From Pedobacter boryungensis (lineage in GTDB: Bacteria > Bacteroidota > Bacteroidia > Sphingobacteriales > Sphingobacteriaceae), in contig NZ_JABMKV010000002.1 in NCBI RefSeq assembly GCF_013204825.1, forward strand, positions 620,001 to 684,000: a DNA stretch of 64,000 bases, written 5' to 3'. Of this stretch, positions 25,572 through 35,156 are shown one piece after another. The first letter of the stretch is position 1, and each line of letters opens with the position of its first letter. A program made the translations under genes and the position numbers. The notes under the pieces are model-generated. The model worked only from the letters and a program-made list of their open reading frames with translations, was not told the origin of the DNA and ran no database searches.

Positions 25572-26861
25572 ATGAGGAATATCTCATTAATTCTTAAGAA
25601 AGTTTGGAAGTCGGCATTTATTTTTGCCTCTTTATCTTTTTTAATTGTAACTGTAACACAGGCACAAGATGTAGTAGCTGGTAGAACATTGTTTAAAGCA
25701 AAATGTGCTTCTTGCCATGCTTTAGATCATGATGCTACAGGTCCGGCACTTACTCCAAAGGTGAATGAATTGGATGAAACCTTTTTGCTTGCGTGGATTA
25801 AAAACAACGTTGCTTTAAGAGCTTCTGGAAACGCACAAGCAATAGAGGCTGCAAAGTTTTCTCCTTCGGAGATGACGGCATTCCCTACGTTAAAAGATGA
25901 AGAAATTAAAAACGTCATCGCTTACGCAAAAGCAGGAGAGCCTAAGAAAGCTGCAGAAGCTGGTGCTGCTGTTAAAGACGAAGGCACTTCAAGTCTTTCT
26001 ATTGTTGGTGTAATTGCCATCATTATCCTTTCTATTATTGTATTGGTGGTTTTAGGCCGTGCAGTAAAAATGTTAGAGCGCTTAATTCTACAAAAACAAG
26101 GTATAGAAATTGTTGAAGAAGAAAATGTATCTCTTGCTACAGGAGTTAGAGCATTATTTAAAAACAAGAAATTTGTTGCCTTCTTTGTATTGTGTTTAAT
26201 CATTGTATTAGGCTCATTCGGTTGGATGGGTATGTGGGAAACAGGTGTACACACAGGTTATCAACCAGTACAGCCAATTAAATTCTCACACGAATTACAT
26301 GCTGGTATCAATCAAATCGATTGTCAATACTGTCACTCTGGTGCATTTAAATCAAAAAACTCTACTATTCCTTCACTTAACGTTTGTATGAACTGTCACA
26401 AAAACGTACAAGCTAGAACAGAGGATGGTCAGATTTCACCAGAAATTCAGAAGATATACAATGCTTTAGGTTACGATGCTGATAAACAGACTTACGATAA
26501 AACTAAAGAAAAACCAATTGAGTGGGTTCGTGTTCACAACTTGCCAGATTTTGCATATTTCAATCACTCACAACACGTAGTAGTTGGTGAAGCAGCAATT
26601 CGTAAAGAAAAAGGTATCAATCCAAAAGACCCAGTATGTTTCGCTTGCCATGGTCCTGTTAATACAATGGAAGAAATTTATCAATATTCTCCATTAACAA
26701 TGAAATGGTGTATCAATTGCCATAAAGATGCAGATATCTCTGGTAAGAAAAATGATGCTTTCTATGCGAACATTATTGCAGCGCATGAGAAAATTAAAAA
26801 AGGCGAAAAAATTACTCCAGCCATGTTAGGTGGTTTAGAGTGTGGTAAATGCCATTATTAA
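25572..26861 (+). CDS. actA: Alternative complex III subunit ActA, hexaheme cytochrome c
   Basis: 429 aa. A signal peptide (to TQAQ) is followed by a mono-heme cytochrome c domain (CASCH at ~residue 39), a linker, two membrane helices (~140-165 and ~200-222), and a C-terminal multiheme domain with five more CxxCH sites: CQYCH, CMNCH, CFACH, CINCH and CGKCH. Six hemes in all are predicted. In alternative complex III this subunit passes electrons from the quinol-oxidising core to the terminal oxidase. The N-terminal mono-heme domain is fused here. It is the first gene of an act operon in canonical order. Confidence 0.93.
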   Translation: MRNISLILKKVWKSAFIFASLSFLIVTVTQAQDVVAGRTLFKAKCASCHALDHDATGPALTPKVNELDETFLLAWIKNNVALRASGNAQAIEAAKFSPSEMTAFPTLKDEEIKNVIAYAKAGEPKKAAEAGAAVKDEGTSSLSIVGVIAIIILSIIVLVVLGRAVKMLERLILQKQGIEIVEEENVSLATGVRALFKNKKFVAFFVLCLIIVLGSFGWMGMWETGVHTGYQPVQPIKFSHELHAGINQIDCQYCHSGAFKSKNSTIPSLNVCMNCHKNVQARTEDGQISPEIQKIYNALGYDADKQTYDKTKEKPIEWVRVHNLPDFAYFNHSQHVVVGEAAIRKEKGINPKDPVCFACHGPVNTMEEIYQYSPLTMKWCINCHKDADISGKKNDAFYANIIAAHEKIKKGEKITPAMLGGLECGKCHY

Positions 26862-26909
26862 TTAATAGAGTTTAGTAAAGAACGTTCGATAAACAGTAAT
26901 AGAGCTTAA

Positions 26910-29900
26910 ATGGAAAGCAATAAAAAATACTGGAAAGGCTTAGAGGAGCTTAAAAACACTCCCGATTTTGTTCAAAACAACAAAAACGAATTTGCAGAGC
27001 CACTTCCAATAGAAGATGTTTTAAGTGAAGCAGGATTAAGTACCGTTACCCCACGCCGTGACTTTTTAAAAGCCTTAGGTTTTGGTTTAGGTGCGGTAAC
27101 CTTAGCAGCTTGTCAAACAACACCTGTACACAAATCAATTCCTTATTTAATTAGACCGGAAGAGGTTGTGCCAGGTATCCCTAACTATTATGTTTCGACT
27201 TTTAAAGGTCAAAGCGTATTGGTTAAAACAGTAGTTGGTAGACCGATTAAAATAGAGGTTAATCCAAATGCTGGTGTATTTAGCACAGGTACAGATGCAC
27301 AAGCGCAAGCTTCTGTGTTAGATTTGTATGATGTATCTAAATTAAAAACGCCTTTGCTTAAAAAAGCAGAAACAACTTGGAGTAAATTAGATGAGTTTGT
27401 AAAAGGCGAATTAAATAAAGCACAAGCATCAGGTAAAAAAATCCGTATTGTTTCATCTAGCTTAAATAGCCCATCGGCTAAAGCAGTTGTTGCAGATTTT
27501 GCGGTTAAATATCCTACATCAAAACTTGTACAATACGATGCGGTATCTTATACAGGTATCATCAAAGCAAATGAGAATAGCTTTGGTAAAGCAGTATTGC
27601 CAAAATATAACTTCGATAAAGCAGACTTAATTGTAAGTTTTGCTGCAGATTTCTTAGGAACTTGGATTAGTGGAGAAGAGTTCACTGCGCAATATGTTGC
27701 AAACAGAAATCATAAATCGTTAGAAAAAGGTAAAATGTCTCGCCACTTTCAGTTTGAAACTGGTATGAGCTTAACAGGTACTAACGCTGATACACGTATT
27801 CCGATTAAATTATCTGAAGAAGGTCCGGCATTAATTACCTTATACAATGCAATTACAGGTAGCAATTTAGCTGGCGGAACATTAGGAAATAATACCAATG
27901 CCGATAAAGCTTTAAAATTAGTTGCCAAAGAATTACTACAAAACAAAGGAAAATCTGTAGTAGTTTCTGGTTCTAACGACGTTTCTACTCAAACTTTAGT
28001 AAATGCCATTAACTCTGCTATTGGTAGTTATGGTACAACTATCGATTTAGATAATCCAAATAAACGTTACGAAGGTAATGATGCAGAATTTGCAGAATTA
28101 ATTAATGAAATGAACAGAGGAGAAGTTGCTGCGGTATTCTTCTTAAATTCAAACCCTGTTTATGATTCAACTAATTCAAAAGCATTTGCTGAAGCCTTAG
28201 CTAAAGTAGCTTTAAAAGTTTCTTTCTCAGATAGAGTTGATGAAACTTCAGATAACTGTGATGTTGTTGCCATTACACCTAACTATTTAGAGTCATGGGG
28301 TGATGCAAATACATACGAAGGTTTCTATTCTATCGTACAGCCAACAATCAATCCTGTTTTCAATTCTCGTCAAGCAGAACAAAGTTTATTAATTTGGTCT
28401 GATGCTGCTGTTCAAGATTACTACCAATATGTACGTAACAATTGGGAGAAAAACATTTTACCTAGTGTAGGTAAAACTTGGAATGATGTATTACAAAGTG
28501 GTGTAGTTATGGCAGCGCCAAAAACTGCAGGTGCTTATAACTTCGCTCTTTCTTTAGATGCTGTTGCTACTTCAATTGCAAATAGCAGCAAAGCTTTAGC
28601 TAAAGGAAACGGAAAAGATACGTTAGAATTACATGTATACGAAAGCATTCCGATGCGTGATGGTAAACATGCTAACAATGCATTCTTACAAGAGTTACCT
28701 GATCCAGTTTCTAAAGTAACTTGGGATAACTATTTAGCGCTTTCACCTAAACAAGCTGAAGCATCAGGTTACAAAGAATTTGATGTAGTTACCATCAAGG
28801 ATGAAAAAGGAACATCAATTGATTTACCTGTATTAATTCAACCAGGTCAGGCAATGGGTACTGCTTCTGTAGCTTTAGGTTACGGACGTACTAAAGTGGG
28901 TAAAGCTGGTGATAATGTAGGTAAAAATGCCTTCCCTTTTGTACAGTTTAGTAACGGTACTTTAAGTTATGCAACTACAGTTAAATTAACTGGAACTGGC
29001 ATGACAGAAGAATTGGCGCAAACACAAACGCACTATTCATTTGAAGGTAGAAATATTATTCGCGAAGCAAGTTTAAAAGATTACTTAAAAGATCCAGCTG
29101 CTGGTTCTGGTAATCACCATAAACATAAAGTTTACGATTTATGGACTACAGATAAATACGAGAAATTAGGTAATGACTGGGTAATGGCAATCGATTTGAA
29201 TGCTTGTACTGGTTGTGGTTCTTGTATTGTTGCTTGTAATGTAGAAAACAACATTCCAGTTGTAGGTAAAGATGAAGTTCGTAGACGTAGAGAAATGCAC
29301 TGGTTGCGTATCGATCGTTATTACAGCTTTAACGATGAGAAAACTGGCGAAAATGTAACTGAAGAAAAAGAAATCGCTCACATGAGCAATTTAGATAATG
29401 TTTCAGTTGTTCACCAACCAATGTTATGCCAACACTGTGATCACGCACCATGCGAAACAGTTTGTCCGGTATTAGCAACTGTACACTCATCAGATGGTTT
29501 AAACCACATGGCTTACAACCGTTGTGTTGGTACACGTTATTGTGCAAACAACTGTCCATATAAAGTTCGTCGTTTCAACTGGTTTAACTACTGGAATGAT
29601 TCACGTTTCGATAACTACTTAAACAATGAATTTACACAATTGGTATTAAATCCAGATGTTACTACACGTTCTCGTGGGGTAATGGAGAAATGCTCTATGT
29701 GTATTCAACGTATCCAAGCTGGTAAATTAACTGCCAAAATGGAAAAACGTGCACTAAAAGACGGAGATATCAAAATGGCTTGTCAACAAGCTTGTTCGGC
29801 TAACGCGATTATCTTCGGTGATAAAAACGATCCAAATTCAGAGGTATCGAAATTATTGCGCAGTGAACGTACCTACTACGTTTTAGAAGAAATCAACGTA

Positions 29901-29969
29901 CAACCAGGTATTGGTTATATGACGAAAATTAGAAATATAGATTCAGAAACTAAAGAAGTACACGCTTAA
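26910..29969 (+). CDS. actB: Alternative complex III subunit ActB, molybdopterin-oxidoreductase-like/Fe-S protein
   Basis: 1019 aa. Near residue 50 there is a Tat-type motif, RRDFLKALGFG, followed by a lipobox-like LAAC. The long middle part (~60-700) resembles a molybdopterin oxidoreductase, but in ACIII it carries no molybdenum cofactor. The C-terminal ~270 residues are an NrfC-type ferredoxin with four cysteine clusters: CTGCGSCIVAC, CQHCDHAPCETVC, CVGTRYCANNC and CSMC with a distant C-x3-C. Together these hold the Fe-S chain linking quinol oxidation by ActC/F to the hemes of ActA. The start at 26910 is 48 nt after actA. Confidence 0.94.
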   Translation: MESNKKYWKGLEELKNTPDFVQNNKNEFAEPLPIEDVLSEAGLSTVTPRRDFLKALGFGLGAVTLAACQTTPVHKSIPYLIRPEEVVPGIPNYYVSTFKGQSVLVKTVVGRPIKIEVNPNAGVFSTGTDAQAQASVLDLYDVSKLKTPLLKKAETTWSKLDEFVKGELNKAQASGKKIRIVSSSLNSPSAKAVVADFAVKYPTSKLVQYDAVSYTGIIKANENSFGKAVLPKYNFDKADLIVSFAADFLGTWISGEEFTAQYVANRNHKSLEKGKMSRHFQFETGMSLTGTNADTRIPIKLSEEGPALITLYNAITGSNLAGGTLGNNTNADKALKLVAKELLQNKGKSVVVSGSNDVSTQTLVNAINSAIGSYGTTIDLDNPNKRYEGNDAEFAELINEMNRGEVAAVFFLNSNPVYDSTNSKAFAEALAKVALKVSFSDRVDETSDNCDVVAITPNYLESWGDANTYEGFYSIVQPTINPVFNSRQAEQSLLIWSDAAVQDYYQYVRNNWEKNILPSVGKTWNDVLQSGVVMAAPKTAGAYNFALSLDAVATSIANSSKALAKGNGKDTLELHVYESIPMRDGKHANNAFLQELPDPVSKVTWDNYLALSPKQAEASGYKEFDVVTIKDEKGTSIDLPVLIQPGQAMGTASVALGYGRTKVGKAGDNVGKNAFPFVQFSNGTLSYATTVKLTGTGMTEELAQTQTHYSFEGRNIIREASLKDYLKDPAAGSGNHHKHKVYDLWTTDKYEKLGNDWVMAIDLNACTGCGSCIVACNVENNIPVVGKDEVRRRREMHWLRIDRYYSFNDEKTGENVTEEKEIAHMSNLDNVSVVHQPMLCQHCDHAPCETVCPVLATVHSSDGLNHMAYNRCVGTRYCANNCPYKVRRFNWFNYWNDSRFDNYLNNEFTQLVLNPDVTTRSRGVMEKCSMCIQRIQAGKLTAKMEKRALKDGDIKMACQQACSANAIIFGDKNDPNSEVSKLLRSERTYYVLEEINVQPGIGYMTKIRNIDSETKEVHA

Positions 29970-29993
29970 GCCGTACTTACAGCAATATAAATT

Positions 29994-31466
29994 ATGTCAG
30001 GACATAACGAATCAATTTTAAGAGAACCATTAATTACCGGTAAAGACATTACGTATGCTCAAATTACGAATGATATTTTACTGCCGGTAGAAAACAAGCC
30101 TAACAGGGCTTGGTGGATTGGCTTTATCATCGCACTTTGTGGTGCTACACTTTGGGTAGTTGCCGTGAGTTATACTTTTTGGTTCGGTATCGGATCATGG
30201 GGTTTAAATAAAACAGTTGGATGGGCTTGGGATATCACCGGTTTCGTATGGTGGGTAGGTATTGGTCACGCAGGAACGCTAATTTCTGCAGTATTACTAC
30301 TCTTCCGTCAAAATTGGCGTAACTCTATTAACCGTTCTGCAGAGGCGATGACTATTTTCGCCGTTATCTGCGCCGCAACATACGTAGTATCGCACATGGG
30401 TCGTCCATGGTTAGCGTATTGGGTATTACCATTACCAAATCAGTTTGGTTCACTTTGGGTAAACTTTAACTCTCCGTTAGTATGGGATATGTTTGCCATC
30501 TCTACTTATTTCTCAGTATCATTATTGTTTTGGTATACAGGTTTATTGCCTGATATCGCAACCATTAGAGATAGAGCAATAGGTATGCGTAGAAAAGTAT
30601 ATACCATCCTTTCTTTCGGTTGGACTGGTAATGTGAAAACTTGGCAACGTTTTGAGGCGGTGTCTCTAATCTTAGCAGGTATTTCAACACCACTTGTACT
30701 TTCGGTACACACTATTGTATCTATGGACTTTGCAACCTCTGTAATTCCAGGATGGCACACTACCATTTTCCCTCCATACTTTGTGGCTGGGGCGATTTTC
30801 TCTGGCTTTGCGATGGTGTTAACCTTATTATTGGTTGCACGTAAAGTATTAGGTTTAGAAAATTATATCACCATGTTCCACATCGAATCGATGAACAAGA
30901 TTATCATCTTAACAGGTTCAATTGTAGGTGTGGCTTACTTAACTGAGTTCTTTATCGCTTGGTACTCTGGTTCAGAGTATGAGCAATACGCCTTCATAAA
31001 CCGTTCTACTGGTCCTTACTGGTGGGCATATTGGATGATGATGACTTGTAACGTAATCTCTCCGCAGTTGTTATGGTTCAAAAAAATCCGTACCAGCATT
31101 GCAGCTACTTGGATTTTATCTATCGTGGTAAACATCGGTATGTGGTTTGAGCGTTTCGTAATTATTGTAACCTCTTTACACCGTGATTATTTACCATCAA
31201 GTTGGGCAATGTTTTATCCAACATGGGTTGATGTAAGTGTATTTGTAGGATCAATTGGAGTATTCTTTACTTTATTCTTATTGTTCTTAAGAGTATTACC
31301 TTCTATCGCGATAGCAGAGGTGAAATTATTGTTGAAGAGTGCGAGTGAGCAATCTAAAATGGAATTAATCAAAGACGGTCACTTGGATAAAGAACAAGTA
31401 GCTGAGTATATAGAGTCTTTAGATAAATTTGATAGTGTTAAACAAGAAGAATACGCAAAAATATAA
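29994..31466 (+). CDS. actC: Alternative complex III subunit ActC, NrfD/PsrC-like quinol-binding membrane protein
   Basis: 490 aa integral membrane protein with about ten hydrophobic helices. It belongs to the NrfD/polysulfide-reductase membrane family: WWVGIGHAGTLISAVLLLFRQ, SHMGRPWLAYW and SVHTIVSMDFATS are conserved signatures. ActC is the main menaquinol oxidation site of ACIII. It starts 24 nt after actB and ends 2 nt before actD. Regular and full length. Confidence 0.94.
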   Translation: MSGHNESILREPLITGKDITYAQITNDILLPVENKPNRAWWIGFIIALCGATLWVVAVSYTFWFGIGSWGLNKTVGWAWDITGFVWWVGIGHAGTLISAVLLLFRQNWRNSINRSAEAMTIFAVICAATYVVSHMGRPWLAYWVLPLPNQFGSLWVNFNSPLVWDMFAISTYFSVSLLFWYTGLLPDIATIRDRAIGMRRKVYTILSFGWTGNVKTWQRFEAVSLILAGISTPLVLSVHTIVSMDFATSVIPGWHTTIFPPYFVAGAIFSGFAMVLTLLLVARKVLGLENYITMFHIESMNKIIILTGSIVGVAYLTEFFIAWYSGSEYEQYAFINRSTGPYWWAYWMMMTCNVISPQLLWFKKIRTSIAATWILSIVVNIGMWFERFVIIVTSLHRDYLPSSWAMFYPTWVDVSVFVGSIGVFFTLFLLFLRVLPSIAIAEVKLLLKSASEQSKMELIKDGHLDKEQVAEYIESLDKFDSVKQEEYAKI

Positions 31467-31468
31467 CA

Positions 31469-32005
31469 ATGAGTAATATCAAATATATTTTAGGCAGTTT
31501 TGGCGATCCTGATGAAATGATGCATGGCATCGAAAAATTGCAGGAAAATAACATCAAGATACATGATGTATATACGCCTATGCCTATCCACGGCATCGAA
31601 GCAAAATTAGGAGTAAAAAGATCTAGGTTAGATATAGCTGCATTCTTTTTCGGTATTACCGGAACGATAACTATGTTAACCGGGGTTTATTTAGCTACAG
31701 TAGTAGATTGGCCGATTAACATTGGTGGTAAAACCCACTTTGCTTTACCAGATTTTATTCCAATAACTTTTGAGTTAACGATTTTATTTTGTGCTTTTGG
31801 CCTAGTAGGATCATACTATGCTTCTACTCATTTATTTCCGGGAAGAGCACCAAGAGTAATGGATTTACGTGCAACTGATGATCGTTTTATCATCGCTATA
31901 GATGCAAAACAAAATACTGAGCACACTAAAATTGACGAACTATTAAAAGGTGCTGGTGCTTTAGAAGTAAAGCATAATGAAAGGAAGTATGTTAGCTATG
32001 AATAA
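31469..32005 (+). CDS. actD: Alternative complex III subunit ActD (DUF3341)
   Basis: 178 aa with an N-terminal cytoplasmic-looking domain (YILGSFGDPDEMMHGIEKLQ; PMPIHGIEAKLG) and two membrane helices (~50-75, ~95-120). This is the DUF3341 architecture of ActD, which packs against ActC. Its 3' end overlaps the probable actE start by 8 nt. Confidence 0.92.
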   Translation: MSNIKYILGSFGDPDEMMHGIEKLQENNIKIHDVYTPMPIHGIEAKLGVKRSRLDIAAFFFGITGTITMLTGVYLATVVDWPINIGGKTHFALPDFIPITFELTILFCAFGLVGSYYASTHLFPGRAPRVMDLRATDDRFIIAIDAKQNTEHTKIDELLKGAGALEVKHNERKYVSYE

Positions 32006-32585
32006 GAAGAATATAGTTTACGCCGCATTTATACTACTTGCTTCTGTGGCGATGCTTTCGGCTTGTAGAGATAAACGCAGTACAGGCTTAGAGTATGCAA
32101 GAAATATGTATGATCCAATTGCTTACAATCAGGATCAACCAAACAAAAACTTTGCAAATGGAGCTACTGCACAAACTCCACCAGCAAATACAGATCCAAT
32201 TGGATTTGTAAGATATGAGTACGCTAATACAAAGGAAGGTTATGAAGCTTCTGCAGCATTAGTGAACCCTTTACCTTTAACAGAAAAGAATTTAGTAGAA
32301 GGTAAACACTTCTTTACTGTATTCTGCGCTCCATGCCATGGTGAAAAAGGCGATGGTCAAGGTCATATCGTAAAACTAGATAAAGGTATTTCTGGAGTTC
32401 CAGCATATCATGGAGCTGATGCAGTTTCATCACGTGGTGGATTAATGAAAGATATGCCAGCTGGTAAAATTTATCATACTATTATGTATGGTTTAAATGC
32501 AATGGGATCTCATGCTTCACAACTTACACCAGACGAAAGATGGAAAGTAGTGATGTATGTTCAACAATTACAAAAAATAAAATAA
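31998..32585 (+). CDS. actE: Alternative complex III subunit ActE, mono-heme cytochrome c lipoprotein
   Basis: About 195 aa. The start is placed at the ATG giving MNKKNIVYAAFILLASVAMLSAC, an ideal lipoprotein signal; in-frame ATGs at 31977 and 31989 only add residues before it. The mature protein has one heme site, FCAPCHGEKGDGQG, and a probable axial Met in LNAMGSHASQL. ActE is the periplasmic cytochrome of ACIII. The open frame overlaps actD, so translation is coupled. Confidence 0.92.
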   Translation: MNKKNIVYAAFILLASVAMLSACRDKRSTGLEYARNMYDPIAYNQDQPNKNFANGATAQTPPANTDPIGFVRYEYANTKEGYEASAALVNPLPLTEKNLVEGKHFFTVFCAPCHGEKGDGQGHIVKLDKGISGVPAYHGADAVSSRGGLMKDMPAGKIYHTIMYGLNAMGSHASQLTPDERWKVVMYVQQLQKIK

Positions 32586-32600
32586 GAAAAGCAGATTTAA

Positions 32601-33839
32601 ATGGGAACTCATCATTATAATTTAAGTGAACAATTTGAGTTTACAGGGAAAGTAAAAACGCTGAGCATTATCGGTATCGTAATTGGTATTGGAGCAATTG
32701 CTTACGGTTTTATGAGCGACGCTCACGAGCGTACATTCGCTAACCTGTTACTAATGGCATATTACTTTGCATGTGTATGTATGTCTGGGGCTTTCTTTTT
32801 AGCCGTTCAATATGTAGCTCAGGCAGGTTGGTCTGCATCTATTTTACGTGTACCTCAAGCAATGGCAAAAGTTTTGCCTTTAGCTGTGATTATCTTATTG
32901 GTTGTTGTAGGCTTAGGTTTATATACACACAACTTGTATCACCATTGGAATGCACCAGGTATTACTGATCCTAATTCTGCTAACTATGATAAGTTGATTG
33001 ATGGTAAATCGGCATTCTTAAATGTGCCTTTTTTCATGGCAAGACAGGTTATCTTTTTAGGAGTATATAGCATCTTTGCTGTGCTTTTAGCAAAATGGTC
33101 TAACAACGAAGATTTAGAGGGTGGATTAAATTCATACCGTAAAAGCTTTAAATACTCATGTATATTTTTAGTAATTTATGGTTTTACTACACCAATATTT
33201 GCTTTTGATACCATCATGTCGTTAGAAGCGCATTGGTTCTCAACTATGTTTGGTTGGTACAACTTCGCTGCAATGTGGGTAAGTAGTTTAGCTACCATTG
33301 CTGTAATTATTATCTTATTAAAGAAAGCTGGTTATATGAGCTGGGTTAACAATAGCCACTTACATAACTTAGGTCAGTTTATCTTTGGTTTCTCTATTTT
33401 CTGGACTTATGTATGGTTTGCTCAATTCTTATTGATTTACTATGCAAACATGTCTGAGGAAACTGTATACTTCTACAAACGATTTAATAACTATGAAGCT
33501 TGGTTCTACATCAATTTAATATTGAATTTCCTTTCTCCTTTATTATTATTAATGGATCGTGATAACAAGAGAAGTGAAAATATATTATTAGCTGTATCGA
33601 TTGTGGTTCTTTGTGGACACTGGGTAGATTACTATCAAATGATTATGCCAGGTGTATTTGAATTTGGACCTAAGGTAGTTGATGGAAAGCCAGGTAGCGG
33701 ATTTGGAATTATAGAAATAGGAACAGCATTAGGTTTCTTAGGCTTATTTACATTCACAGTGTTAAGTTCACTAAGTAAAAAAGCATTAATCCCTAAAAAC
33801 CATCCGTTTTTACAAGAAAGTTTAAACCATCATCTATAA
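32601..33839 (+). CDS. actF: Alternative complex III subunit ActF, membrane protein
   Basis: 412 aa with about ten membrane helices, the second NrfD-like integral subunit of ACIII. Recognisable segments are FANLLLMAYYFACVCMSGAFFLAVQYV, FFMARQVIFLGVY and SLEAHWFSTMFGWYNFAAMW. It pairs with ActC in the membrane; its quinone-binding role is less certain. It starts 15 nt after actE and is separated from coxB by 63 nt that include a small hairpin. Confidence 0.92.
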   Translation: MGTHHYNLSEQFEFTGKVKTLSIIGIVIGIGAIAYGFMSDAHERTFANLLLMAYYFACVCMSGAFFLAVQYVAQAGWSASILRVPQAMAKVLPLAVIILLVVVGLGLYTHNLYHHWNAPGITDPNSANYDKLIDGKSAFLNVPFFMARQVIFLGVYSIFAVLLAKWSNNEDLEGGLNSYRKSFKYSCIFLVIYGFTTPIFAFDTIMSLEAHWFSTMFGWYNFAAMWVSSLATIAVIIILLKKAGYMSWVNNSHLHNLGQFIFGFSIFWTYVWFAQFLLIYYANMSEETVYFYKRFNNYEAWFYINLILNFLSPLLLLMDRDNKRSENILLAVSIVVLCGHWVDYYQMIMPGVFEFGPKVVDGKPGSGFGIIEIGTALGFLGLFTFTVLSSLSKKALIPKNHPFLQESLNHHL

Positions 33840-33874
33840 TAGATTAGGTTTAGGAGTATATAAATTAATATTAT

Positions 33875-33896
33875 AAAAGTACAGCGTACTACTTTT
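33875..33896 (+). other. Small intercistronic hairpin between actF and coxB
   Basis: AAAAGT (33875-33880) and ACTTTT (33891-33896) can pair around ACAGCGTACT. Too weak and without a following T run for a full terminator; it may be an RNA-processing site separating the ACIII and oxidase messages. Confidence 0.3.
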
Positions 33897-33902
33897 AAGA
33901 AA

Positions 33903-35135
33903 ATGAGTTTAAAAAAATTAATAAGTAATAAAACAATGGCGGCTTTAGCAGTAATTTTTACTGCGTTTGCAAGCACCAATGCTTTTGCCCAAGAAGCAGC
34001 CGCAGCCGCTACAGCAAAACCTGTAGATATGGGTCCGATTTATAAATCGACATTATTCTATGTATTGCTATTCTTGCTATTGTGCTTATTCATTGCCATA
34101 GTTGGTAAAGCAATGAAGGTTTATGAATTAACTCGCGAGAGTGAAGGTAAATCTGAAGGAATTAACTGGGATTTAGTGAATGGGGTTATATTCGTCGTAT
34201 TCCTACTTGTAGGTTTGTACGGTGTGTATTGGGAATATACGGTTCATGGAAATATGATTTTACCTGAAGCTGCATCTGAGCATGGTAAAAAAATTGATGA
34301 AATGTTTAATATTACGCTAATATTAACCACCATCGTATTTATAGCTACGCATATTGTTTTATTTACGTTTGCCTATATCTATAGACATCAAAAAGATAAG
34401 AAAGCATATTACTATCCACATAATAATGTTTTAGAGCGTGTTTGGACTGTTATTCCTGCGTTTGTATTAACTATTTTGGTATTGATGGGCTTTATTACTT
34501 GGAGATCGATTTTTTATAAGATTGAAGATCCTAAAAATAAGCCATTGAGCATTGAAGTAACTTCTTCTCAATTCCAATGGGATGTTCGTTATCCAGGAGC
34601 AGATGGTATTGTTGGTTTAAAGAACTATAAATTAATTACCTCTATTAATAATTTGGGTATCGATTTTAACGATAAAAACAACTTAGATGATCAAGTTGCT
34701 GATGAAATTGTACTTCCAGTAAACAAACCAGTTCGTTTTATTTTAACAAGTAAAGACGTTATACATAGTTTTTATATGCCTCACTTTAGAGTTCAATTAA
34801 ATACTGTACCTGGTATGACTTCTTATTTCGAATTTACGCCTACTATTACTACAGCTGAAATGAAGGCTAAAACGAACGATCCTAATTTTAACTATTTATT
34901 GCTTTGCGCAAAAATTTGTGGTACTAACCACTATAACATGCAAAAACCAGTTAGAGTTGTTTCGCAAAAAGAATATGAGGAATGGGTGGTTAAACAAGCA
35001 ACTTATTTAACTAACGATTTGAGAAAGACTTTCAAATTACCTTTACTTGCTGATCCGGCTGAAAAACCTGCCGCAGCTGATTCAACAGCAAAAGATACGA
35101 CTGCAAAAACAAATCAATTAGCTTTAAAAAAATAA
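33903..35135 (+). CDS. coxB: Cytochrome c oxidase subunit II
   Basis: 410 aa. A signal peptide (to STNAFA-Q) is followed by a helix (~45-65) and the two usual subunit II helices (~85-110, ~130-160), then the periplasmic CuA cupredoxin domain. The copper site is complete: IHSFYMPHFRVQ with one His, then CAKICGTNHYNM with Cys335, Cys339, His343 and Met346. The residue between the cysteines that is Glu in many oxidases is Lys here. No fused cytochrome c domain is present, fitting direct docking with ACIII. The tail (last ~30 residues) is Ala/Thr/Lys-rich. Confidence 0.95.
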   Translation: MSLKKLISNKTMAALAVIFTAFASTNAFAQEAAAAATAKPVDMGPIYKSTLFYVLLFLLLCLFIAIVGKAMKVYELTRESEGKSEGINWDLVNGVIFVVFLLVGLYGVYWEYTVHGNMILPEAASEHGKKIDEMFNITLILTTIVFIATHIVLFTFAYIYRHQKDKKAYYYPHNNVLERVWTVIPAFVLTILVLMGFITWRSIFYKIEDPKNKPLSIEVTSSQFQWDVRYPGADGIVGLKNYKLITSINNLGIDFNDKNNLDDQVADEIVLPVNKPVRFILTSKDVIHSFYMPHFRVQLNTVPGMTSYFEFTPTITTAEMKAKTNDPNFNYLLLCAKICGTNHYNMQKPVRVVSQKEYEEWVVKQATYLTNDLRKTFKLPLLADPAEKPAAADSTAKDTTAKTNQLALKK

Positions 35136-35156
35136 TAATACTGGAGAGCCCTTATT

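Noticed and set aside
29166..29559. Minus-strand ORFs opposite the Fe-S part of actB
   Set aside because: They lie entirely inside a well-supported gene and have no family features.
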